From assembly GCA_013398055.1 (NCBI GenBank), contig VZRS01014451.1, forward strand, positions 31,007-95,006: DNA of 64,000 nucleotides. Reading direction: 5' to 3'. This document shows positions 50,829 to 61,900 of the stretch, piece after piece (positions within the stretch are counted from its first letter, which is position 1; each line of letters begins with the position of its first letter). The position numbers were made by a program, and so were the translations under genes. The stretch comes from Ifrita kowaldi (lineage: Eukaryota > Chordata > Aves > Passeriformes > Cinclosomatidae). Below the pieces are notes generated by a model. It saw nothing but the letters and a program-made list of their open reading frames with translations, was not told the origin of the DNA and made no database searches.

Positions 50829-50999
50829 GATGAAACTGATGACTTCATGAATACTGAGGTTTCAGACTCACAGACGAATGATGCACAACATTTCTTCTCA
50901 CAGAATGCGACCTCAATTCCTAAAGAGAGGGAAAAATGCTGTGTTGTTTCTTCCATTCCAAAGTGTGTCCCATTTACTGCATTAATAATGTTTCAATGA
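50829..50999 (+). other. Exon-like open segment of unknown origin
   Basis: A splice-acceptor-like sequence (TGTAATCTTTTCTAG) is followed by 56 open codons and a TGA. The translation starts DETDDFMNTEVSDSQTNDAQ and is hydrophilic and acidic at first, then Cys/Ser/Val-rich, unlike the Phe/Leu/Lys-rich chance frames nearby. I recognise no family. It lies in the spacer, antisense to BOLL and beyond its 3' end. It could be the last exon of an unannotated + strand transcript, a decayed gene end or chance. Confidence 0.25.
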
Positions 51000-51743
51000 A
51001 TACTTACAGTCCACTTTATTGCATCAGCTGGACAGACTTGGTTCAAAAAGGAAAAATAGAATTTCATTATGCACCTAGGTGAAGCCCCCAGTGGCAGCAA
51101 ATACCTTCCTTTATTTACAAGCATGGAATCTTAGAATGAGTTCAGAATTCTTTTACTACAAAATAACCCCATTTTGTTCATTGATCATACAGTCTTCCTA
51201 AAGTATGTCACATTATTAAAGCAATTGTATCCTCCTTATAATTGGATGGGGAAAATTTATTTTTACAAAGTGTACAGCGAAAAACTATTTAAGCAATTCT
51301 GGTGGGTTTTTTTTAGCATTCTCTGTAATGCTCTACTATGGATACTTAAAATAATGTTTACATTAAGTTTTTGGTAGCTAACACATAAAACCTGAGCTAA
51401 AGAACTGAAAGCTGTTTTATTTGTAAACTGAGAAATAGGCAATGGACTGTGCCTACATAATTTGTCAATAGATGCCACTAGCTGCTGACTAAAGGATGGC
51501 AAGCTGCAGAAAACACAGCTACCACATTAGGTACTGGCACAAACAGATTTTAGAATACTTGTACAATTCTGTTTCTTCTACCAAAGATCAAATTCTCTAA
51601 TAGTCCCCCTATCTCAGCTGCTCTATATCCCGAATGTGCAATGTCCATCTCATTTACTCTCTACTTAACTATGTCATGACAGACTCAAATTGTCTTTTTT
51701 TTCTAACCTTATTTCTTATCCCAGGCCTTTTCAGCACTAACTT

Positions 51744-51788
51744 CTTTTTTGTTTTGTTAAACTTTTCTTTTTTGTTTTGTTAAACTTA
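51744..51788. repeat. 23-bp tandem duplication, T-rich
   Basis: CTTTTTTGTTTTGTTAAACTT occurs at 51744 and again at 51767 with a 23-bp period and near-perfect identity. Confidence 0.85.
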
Positions 51789-52720
51789 ACTTTTTACCCT
51801 CCCCTCCGGTTCTGAGAGTTTCCTAGTACAACCAGCTGCAGTTCACACACCTCTATCAGGGTACCCAACCCACTATAATCTCAAGATGTCAGTCTCTTTC
51901 CATGATCTACTAACTAACTCCCCATCACATTGTGCATTGCTTTTCAAAACTTCAAGGTTCCATGCTCTTCAGTTTTCATGATATCAACTTGACACAATTT
52001 CAACCCCAATGTATTTTTCTTTTTCTTTAGTTTAACTCCTGTTAGTATAGGTAGGACACAAACACATTGTCTACTGAGAAAGTTATGCTCACTTTACACT
52101 GGCAGGCTTCTAACATTTGTTTAAAAGCCACAGTTGGGGATAAATCACACAGGCACATAAGCAGACAAGAAATCTCATCTTAACATACAATATATGGTAC
52201 AAATAAGTGAGCTGTTTAAAGGCTATCAAGTAAGAAATTGACACTAATTTTAAGATGTGCAAAACATGCATTTTTCCCTAGCTTCCTTTCATCAAAATCC
52301 TAATTTTTTAAAAAAAGTGTAGGCAACTAAATGAGGCAGCATTTTCACAGTAAAAACATGCTTGAGTACCTGCCAGAGTATAGCCCTATCAACACAAGCT
52401 ACTGTAAATTTCACAAAATAGGGAGAAAAAGGGAAGAAATTGCCAATAAAGGAATTAAAACAGTTTTCAGAAACAAAAAAATTATACATTGGAAGTACTG
52501 AACATTTCATTCCTATTGAAGGAAAACGATCCAAACCCATATAAAATTCAGGCAGTTAAACTAAAAAGAAAATGGTGATGGAATTTACATACACATTATC
52601 ATCCAACAAATGAGTGATACTAATTATACAGAGTTTGTTTTATGAAGAGAATTATTAGCAAGTGTCAAACTGCAGGAAGCAGCTAAGTGATGCTGCAAAC
52701 TGTGCTAGATCTGAGCATGT

Positions 52721-52726
52721 TTTATT
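52721..52726 (-). terminator. BOLL: Candidate BOLL poly(A) signal
   Basis: AATAAA on the - strand lies about 170 nt beyond the conserved TAA of the last BOLL exon. It is the first canonical hexamer downstream that I see. Confidence 0.5.
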
Positions 52727-52896
52727 ATTCATCAATTCATAAACAGCAAACATTGCAATGAAACAACTGACCCCAAATTCCACAACTGGCAGCTGCTAGC
52801 TGGTATGTTGATGATGGATCTCAGCCACACAGGAAGGACTGGACACAAAAAAAAAAATATTAATCAGTACAGATAGACCAGAGTGGCCCAAATGCT

Positions 52897-52943
52897 TTAA
52901 TAGTGAATGCTCCATAGGGTCATCAAGAAAAGAGAGAACAGAG
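52897..52943 (-). CDS. BOLL: Probable BOLL last exon, frame disrupted
   Basis: The sequence TGGAGCATTCACTATTAAAG matches the highly conserved BOLL end WSIHY-stop (TAA at 52897-52899), here preceded by Thr-Leu. The only usable acceptor (CTTTTCTCTGAG) starts the exon at 52943, leaving 14 codons plus two bases before the stop, while the previous exon ends on a complete codon. Spliced this way the reading is LCSLFS with a TGA at 52923-52925, and WSIHY is lost. An in-frame TGA at 52945-52947 blocks a more distant acceptor. Either the C-terminus is truncated in this lineage, a small exon restores frame, or one base is missing from the assembly. Confidence 0.6.
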
Positions 52944-55900
52944 CTCAGAGAAAAGCAAGGGAAAAAAATCTACCGAAGTGAAGTAACAGCAAACTAACAG
53001 AAAAGAAGTAGTTTGTAAAGAGAACACAGAATGAAACAACATGAGAAAAAGCATGCACCACCTGCACCTTTCCTAACATGTTAATAACAAATTAGCAAGT
53101 ATGGTTTCAGTGGAGTTTAAAATAGCCATTCTAGAGGCAACAGACCTAGCTGCAGCTGGTGACAAGTCTCTTGGCAATCATACAACTAGAAGTTTAGATT
53201 CACATTTCTTCAACTAACATATCTTTAAACAAAAGGCTTAGCCTCTTTCAATTTCACTTACCTATACAGAAAACATGCTGTAATATTTTTTATTCTTTCA
53301 GATGGAATATCAGACAATAACATGCAGTACTAGTATAAAATAACTAAACTTTTCCCCAAATGATTACACCAGAATTCTTACGAAAAACACAATTTACATA
53401 AATCTAGTTGTACATGTATCTACACAAACATTTATAAGCACATATATTTATGTGTATTATACACACAGAACACAAGTCTTCCCTTACTACTCTTAACTGC
53501 AGAGAAAAACAGCGTGCTACACTCAGTTAAATTTACAGAACACTCACCACCCCAAGGCCATCATGCACCATTATGATCTGAATGCAAATATCCATGAACT
53601 ACACCACAAACGACACTTTATTATCAGATACTGTTGATGCCAGCCAAAAACATTGTTTGACACAGACTATGGGAAAAGCAATAACTGTGACAGACTAGAA
53701 CCATGCCTACCTCTCAAAGGGGACACTGCAGCTCAAAAAGGTAGATAAGAAAAAAACCTAAAAAGCATGAAACAAAACAAACCCTACCCATCCACTCCCC
53801 TCCATGTGCCAGAACCTTTTATACTTCACTCACTCTGTAGACTGCAACTGTGTGCTCAGTTCCTCAGGGGTCTCCCTCATATACACACAAAACATACAAA
53901 CATTTACCAGGCCAGTGCCTCAGAACTCAAAGATAACCACTCAGCAAACCCAAAACTTAACTCACAGATACTTCTCCTGGTCCTGAAAGCAAAGATTACA
54001 CATTTCAAGCCTCCTTCAAGTTTCCACTGTTACTATAGACCACATAACTTTTACTACCAGATGCTACTTCATATATATCCTATGGAAGCATCCAAACATT
54101 CATCTCTGTATTAGATGATCATATAGGATCTGAAACATCCAGTAACGATGAGAAATCCTCTCCCTTCCTAAAAACAAAGTGTCACCTAGCAACCTCTGAG
54201 AATGAATGTCAACCTTATCCATTTGTATAGATGTGAATATATGAAGTCACTTCCACATGCTCATCAACAGAACATTCTATTAACTGCCAAAAGAATTCAG
54301 CCTAAAGTAAATAATATTTAATGTCATTAGCAAACACATGATCACAGGGAGGGTATTAGTATTTTTGATTCAAACCTGATCTTAAATACCAAATTTGGAT
54401 CTCAAAATTATTTACAGTTCAAAGATGGAGAATGTTGTCTTCTAATTTTCATTTAGCACTATTAAAAACTTTGTACTAAAAATAGCATTTTGTTGATATA
54501 ACTCAATAGTTACTACTGGGGCTACTGATGGTAGAAGAGAGAGAATGATCTGGTGTGAGCTGCATTTAAAAGCTGTAAGAAGTCTACAACTGTCAAACAT
54601 ATCTGGACACTGGCTGTAGCATCCTACTCTCACCACCTGACTTACAGCTCCTAGCATAAAGCACAGGAATTGCACTGGGAATACACAATGCAGGAGAGGC
54701 AATTAGCAGATTACCTTCAAGGTACAGTCATTACTTCAGGCACCTGCTTTCTCTTACACAGCCACCACTTGGCAGTTTTCAAGCAGCAGATATATTTGTT
54801 GGGGTATTTTAAGAAGACTACAGCCACCAGGCAGTCGCCTTCTGCAGCTGGGGAGCAGGTGGTAATGACACAGCCACTTGCCTAACACATAGCAGTGTGC
54901 TGACAGCACTTGCCTTTTTCAATCATTGCTGAGAGCTCAGCCACACTGACAGACTCAATATAAGCTGATCATATTCATTACCTGGGAAACATATTCAAAC
55001 TCCAAGTGGGTATGTGAAAAGGTAACATGAAAATTTAAAAGGGAGAGTTATATTTCAGAACTACTAATTACTAGTAAACGAAGCTAACTAAATAAATAAA
55101 ACGTAAAACCAAAAGACTGTTTAGCATCAAGCTGTAACAAATAAAATTATCAGAATTCAGTAAGCCTTTGGAAGGGTTTAGCTATCTGTGAATCTACTCG
55201 AGACCTGAACAAAGCAGGGTTTCAGCTCTAGGTAACAAGACTTCTGAGAAAACAGGAAAGAATGAGCAAGAAATACAGGGCACTTTAGTCCAAGACAACG
55301 CTTAGGTTACAGCCCCCTCTGCTGGAAATATCTAGTACATATCGTTACACAACAGCCTGGAAAAAATGCTAAGAAAAGTAAAATTAATTAAAAATATGTG
55401 AAAAAGAGAGCTTATAACATGTCTTTTATTCATTCATGCTTAGTCTTTCACTTGCAGCTGAGTAAGCACCTTCCACAGAAGAGGAAGTGCTATAATATCA
55501 ACCATAAATACTGACAACTTTAGCTCTCTCTTATCAGGACAATCAGTTTTGTCTTTACTTCATGTATGGTGTGAACAGCCTTATTAATTTAGGAAAGAGG
55601 ACCTTAAACTGGGAACCAAAAACATCCAACAACTTGCATCAGGTGACACGGAATAATATTTAAATGGCCTTTCTAAATCAGAACTGCACAGAAAAACGCC
55701 CAGAGGTGACTGACTGGGATGGTTTTGCATTCTCATGGTTTCAAAATCTCAACTCTTAACCACATGAGGCACTTTTTAAAAGCTGAAATAATGAATATAA
55801 TGTCAAGACCCAGAAAAAGAAACCAGGACTTGTAACCACAATTACAAAGATGTGAATGAGGTTCACCATTTTCTCTCAAAAATGTTTCTTATTTGCAGTT

Positions 55901-58900
55901 TACTTTGTAGCTGTCTTAAAATAACTAGTCATGTTTTGACTTCTTAGTTTCCCCAAAAAGTTCCAGAATAAGTAACATGTTAGTCCCTCTGTAACAAAAC
56001 TTCAAGTGAAAAAAATCTCAGTTTCTCTCCAACACTTCGCATTTCCTTATTTATCAATTCATTAATAAAAGACCTTTTCATCCATTCCCCTCTTGTCTTA
56101 CTGTCACTGCTTCCAGAAAGATGGCAGCAATACTGCCATGCTTGCTTTAACTATCTTGGTTTGATACTCACAGCTGCAGGCATGGCTATGTGACTCTGGA
56201 CATAGGGCTGGTGATGTAGTGTTTGAACTCCATGATCAGAATACAGCTGACATAAAAAAAATACAAAAAATTAGCACAAAAGCTTGTTTCACAATGTTAA
56301 GTTTTTAAGCCTTTCATATGAATTTAGATTCCTTAAAGCTTCAAACTGTGGGCTATGTTTATCTGAACTACTCACGTTTTAAAAACCACAATTTCAATAT
56401 TTAAATCTATGTTTTCCCCACCGATCAGTAAAGTTTAGTAAACTTAGTTTATCTAATCAGAGTCACAAATCACTTTCCTCGAAGTAGCAGCTTCTCTATT
56501 ACAAATCCATTTCAGTCAGCTCTAATGGGAACAGTGTTTAAATGTGTAGATTAACACATTGAAATGTAATTCCCAGCACTATCAGACTAATAAAATATTT
56601 ACATACAAGTAGTACAGACTGTTCTCGGAATTTTACATCATTCTTCCAAAATTTGACACACTGCTTGCTTTAACAGTTGCCTACCTGTAAAGCAAGAGCC
56701 CTTTAAATATTCCTTAAATAATTTCATCTACTTTCTTAGTGCTCACAGGTTTCAGATCTCTGTACAAGTTTATATCTGATTCATGAAATACGAAAGGTAA
56801 AACAGTACTGTTAATAAGATTATGACTATAAAATAAATATAAAGATTTATGCATTTTCAAAAATGAAGACAAAGGCTCATAAGCCAATCCGTGTGTAATT
56901 CAGTATCTTTGTAGGGAAATTAAATCACTATTTCAGAATTTTCCACTAGAGATGTTTGAAATACCAGTTTTGGAACTTCTCTTGTAGCAATAAAATACCC
57001 ATTTACTTTTGGAACAACACTTGATTACTAGTATTAATAATTAGATGTCCTAATTTAACATCTATTTTGGCCTCCCTGTTCATGAGGAATGAATATTTGA
57101 GAAGTACCAATTAAGACCAAACTGAAATTGAGTTGTGATTAAGTTTTTCTGTAGCCATTTACTGTCATTTTAACATCCAATTATTAAGAGATTGGTTGAA
57201 TTATTAAATATTTATTGTTTAGTTTTTTTGCTTCCATATCAGTAGCATTTCTAATGCTTAAGGGATTTTTAAAGTACAATAAAGCACTCTTAATTAATTC
57301 AGATCATCAGAATATTTAGAAATGAGCTTCTACTCACAGAAGAATTACTTCAGGAAACTACTGTGGTTCAGGGATACTAAACCAAACATGCCAAAGAATG
57401 AACTCCCATTTTACTTAAACATTACTTGCAGACAAAACCAACTGACAAGTCCTTATATTGCTGTCTGTAATCCATTTGTGACTCTCTAAAATATTTCAGA
57501 ATCAAAGCACTCTCCAAGACAGGAAGAGAAATTCTAACTTGAGGACACCTGAAATTATTTAACAGCAGCATAAGTACCGGAGCAGTTGACCTAACTGCTC
57601 TAACAGTCAGTGCTTAAAATAAAAGATTATATTTTTCACTTGTAAATAAGCACTTCAATTCTCAGTACTCTTTTTAACATTTTTAAAAAATACCTCAGGA
57701 ACTGCAGCTTCCATTAGGAGAGGTGGAGATATACATCCACCTTCCTGGTTAATTCCTATTGGCTGATAAAAGACTTCAGATGGTTGCAGATACAGGAGTG
57801 GAGGTGAAGAGGTAGGAGACTGAAATAAAACACATTATTCTAATAAATTGTATGATTTAAGCAGGATGAAAAGAAAAGCTTATTTTACAGTCTTCTTTGC
57901 TACATATAAACAAAAGAAAGTTTTAAAAGAAAGTGTCAAAAATAATCTTTGGTAACCTAAAGAAACTAAGCGAGAGGGAAGTAGATAGAAAGGTCAGGTA
58001 AGAGAAAAAAACGTCCTTTAATTTTACATAGTTTTCAGATTTATTTACATTTTGGAGAGCATTGTGAAATCCTAAAACTTGTAAAATTCACACTTAATCT
58101 CAACATCACAGAAACATACTACAGTTAAATTTTCCATTCCAACACCAGCAAAACAAGTTTTTTGTTTTAAAATAATTTCAGTATCTCCATAATCCAGCAC
58201 CCTGATTTCAAAACAGCAGATTGATCTATTAGAGTGGAACAGACCATAATTGGATAAGGCTGGCTGCTACTGAAGTAATGAGGCTGCATTGTAACAGTTC
58301 AAGCATAAGGAACTTAGTCCTCCTTTCAGGTTCAAACTCTTCAAGTTCCTCAAGTGTCAAGATTTCCGTATTAAGCTGATCTTTTATGGAACAGAAACTC
58401 TCCCCCCAACATGACTAAGTTAACAATTTCTTCTTCCTATTTCAAGGGTCTGGGTCTAATTTCACCCTGTGCATGTTCACATGCTTCTGCTAACAACACT
58501 ATGAAACATCACAGTTAGTTAATTGGCAAGTTAATACCCATTTCTTAAATCAGGCAAAATTTAGCAGTTTTTACCTGCTTCTAAAGAATTTATTAGGTAA
58601 TTTGACACAAATATTTCACTAAATGGAAAGGGAGGGGAAGATGTTTTCTTTAAGTCAGATTTATATTTAATGTTTCAACAGATACTATTTTATGCCTTTT
58701 GTTGCAGCAGTAAATGTTGTAAATACATTGCTAAAATACAGCAATTAATACTCATTTCAACCAAGTTGTGAATAGTGGGAAATATCACTCTCAAATAAGC
58801 ACAGCATATCTTTAAACTAGGTGAGAAGTAATGGTAAAATGCTGCAATTATGAACTGTATTTACCTGTGGAACAGACCACTGCCACTGACTTGAAAGACA

Positions 58901-61900
58901 CTGCGTTGGTGCCTAAAATCAAACAAGAAGATGTCACTAATGTGGTGAAGAACAAATGAATACACATAGAACATCATTATTCTCAAATCTGTAATTAATT
59001 CTCAACTAAAAAGAGGAAATACAATTTTCATTAAGCCCCAAATTATTCAGGAACATGGCTTTGTCTATTTCGACTTAGCCTCCAACTTGGCCATTTCACA
59101 AACTTCAAAAATACTTAAGTCAGATTCTCAACAGAGGTGCTCAGAGAACAAGAATCAATGGACCCAAGCTGGAACACTAAAAAATGTTGTAGCTTTAAGG
59201 GAAAAGTCTTTTACAATGAGAAGGGTCAAGTATAGGAAGAGGCTATCCAGAAATGTTGTGTGGAATCTATCATTGGAGCTACTTAAAACCCAACTGGACA
59301 AGTACCCAAGAAACCTGATCTAACCAGCCCTACTCTGAGCAGGAGTTTGGCTTAGGTGATAAAAGGATGCTACCAAGCCAGATGTCTTGCAACACAAAAG
59401 AAAATGTAATTTATTATACTTTCATGTAGCTACATAAGCAAAACAGACTCTTTTCACTAGAATACAGTTTTCAATGAAGTTAAAATATGTTTCACATTGC
59501 TATTATGAAGAGTCTTTTTATTTCCTAAGAATAAACAGACTTGGGACAGTGCTGCAAATAGTACTGCATGGCTGGAGGACTAGTGGTGGTCTGAAAATCA
59601 TTTTCAAACAGATACCTGATAATGGTATGTAGGAGACTGATAAACAGGTGGAGCGACCATCACAGGTGAACTGGAAACAGAGCGAGACTTCAAAAGAGAA
59701 GAAGTTACAAATCTTAATGCAGCAATTTCATAAATTGTCACTCCTATTACACACAGCTCTGGAGCACTGTGTCTCCCACAGCACTGTAATGCTGAACCAC
59801 CTCCACCCCCTCTTGAAAATGATTTACTGAATTTTAACCTACACTTAATTACTGAATTTTAACCTACACTTAAAGCTTCTTCAAACCCAGTGTTTCTAAA
59901 GGCCTATGTTAGATCAAACAAAAATCTCTGGCATATTCACTTAGAGCTTTACAGAAAGAACTAGGCCATCACTATCTAGAGATAGTAAAACTTACACCTG
60001 GGCCAAGGCCCAGACTGATTATGAACTATCCCGTTCAATTGGTCACACCAAAGCAGAAGTCCCTTGCAGAAGCAAAATAAACTGAAGTGATATTTAAAAA
60101 AACCAAGCCACAAAATAAACAGTCTCATATAAGGAAGCCATTTAAACATCTAGTATGAGGCATAGCTGAAGAAACTGGAAGCAGGAGGGACTTGAAAACA
60201 CTGCAGTTATCCTCCACCACAGAAAAGCATATATACCAAAATAAATTACTTACTGGCCATGGCTGCTGAACAGGAGAGACTTCAGATGTATGAAAATAAG
60301 CCACTCCATTATGGTAAACATACGGATATCCACTTGAAGTGGTTAAGTACATTGTACCAGCTTCTGGTGATACAGCAGTAGTTGCATACATTGTACCAGC
60401 TTGGGGTGTTACAGCAGAACCTGGAATAAATATTTTAAAACTTATTTACAAATAACTTTTTTTAGATGTGTACATCACGAAAAAAGGAGAAGATAATTTC
60501 TGATCTTTAGAGAAAGAAAACATTCAAAGGAAAGAACATGGAGCAGTGTGTCACTTCCCTCTCAAACACGATCATGAAAGCAGACAGCCACAGGATGCCT
60601 CCAGAGCTAGATAGGAAGGGCTGTAGAAGATGACAGCCATATAAATTATTGAACACAACACATAATATGAGGAGACTTCTCTAGAGAGGAAAAAAAAAAA
60701 GGGAAAATTAATTCTGTAACTCAAACTGAATTCACAAAATAGTGATATTGTTTATATTGTGTTCTTCCTGATTTCTTCTGTGCTAAGTTTTAGTTTTTCA
60801 ACTTCCCTTGAAAGGTAAGAGCCACCATGAAGTTCCATTTTATGAACAGACAGAACACTGCAGAGATCACAAGAAAACTCAGTGGAAGACCGAGAAGGGT
60901 CCCACAGGGATTCAAGAGCTTTTATTGACAGTAAGAATTTGACTAATTCCTAGAAAAGCCTTAAGACACTTGGATACAATACAGCTGAAATATTATCCAT
61001 AGACAGGCTAAGATGTTTGTTAGGATAACGTTAAGTGCACCTCAGAAAAACTAAAGGCTGTTGTAGCTCCAGTAAGCAACTTAGAATAGCACTTACTGGT
61101 ATCCCAAACAAGGTGATCAACACAACCCCATGCCAACAATCCTGTCCACTTCACTAACTACCAAGTACATTGCACAAACTTTCCACCAGTGTTGAATAAG
61201 TCCCTGGGAAAGAAAAATGAAATTTTCTCCATCAAACACAGAAAACTCACTGTGATTACCAAATACATTTTGATGCTGGGGAAAAGCAAACCAAGTGGCC
61301 CTTCCAGAATGTTCAAAGCTCTTACCACAAGTGGTCCTATGATGACAGCAGAGCTAAAAATAATTTTGCTTAATCATATGAAAGACAAGCACTATACATG
61401 TAGGCTACAGAGGACAGCAGTATATTGTCTAGCTCTTTAATTCTGACAAATATAATGCAACCACAGCTCTACAGTGATACTGCAAGTCTAGGCGTTCTGG
61501 CTTCATGAACCCCGGATGAGCTTCAGCAAGACAAAGCCTCCTGGTGACTGAGGTTAGATACACTGAACATGAGAGCAGACATACTGAAACCAGGCCCTAA
61601 GATGTGTCTGGATGCCAACAGCATCTTGGATCACAGATCTATCCTAGGCATGACAGACAACAGGTAGTTGGAACAGGTCCACAGATCTCAAAAGAATGCA
61701 GCAGCTTTCTTCAAAAAGCTTTTTTAAAGATTTTTGGTTTACCCAAACCAAGCCTCATGTCTCAGCTAAAACACAGAGATATGGCCCTTTTCTATCAATA
61801 TACACATTCATCCCAAGAGTCAGAGGAAAGAAGCCCCACAAGTCAGGCAACACAGTTGAGAAAGTACAAGTCAAAGATGGAAAGTGAAACAAAGCACACA

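Larger units (their letters stand above)
42331..52720. other. RFTN2-BOLL spacer, no recognised gene; MARS2 absent
   Basis: About 10.4 kb without a long open frame; the longest frames are about 100 codons. In mammals the single-exon MARS2 gene (roughly 590 codons) sits between RFTN2 and BOLL, and no trace is visible here. A slightly GC-richer patch at 44650-45200 is open for about 60-70 codons in several frames without a recognisable product. Poly(A) and AT microsatellite tracts occur at 47409-47424 and 47716-47737. Confidence 0.6.

Noticed and set aside
56151..56171. Intron retention giving BOLL the end VSIKPR-stop as the normal terminus
   Set aside because: The donor GTGAGT is strong and the conserved terminal block lies downstream, so splicing is more likely; kept only as an alternative isoform.
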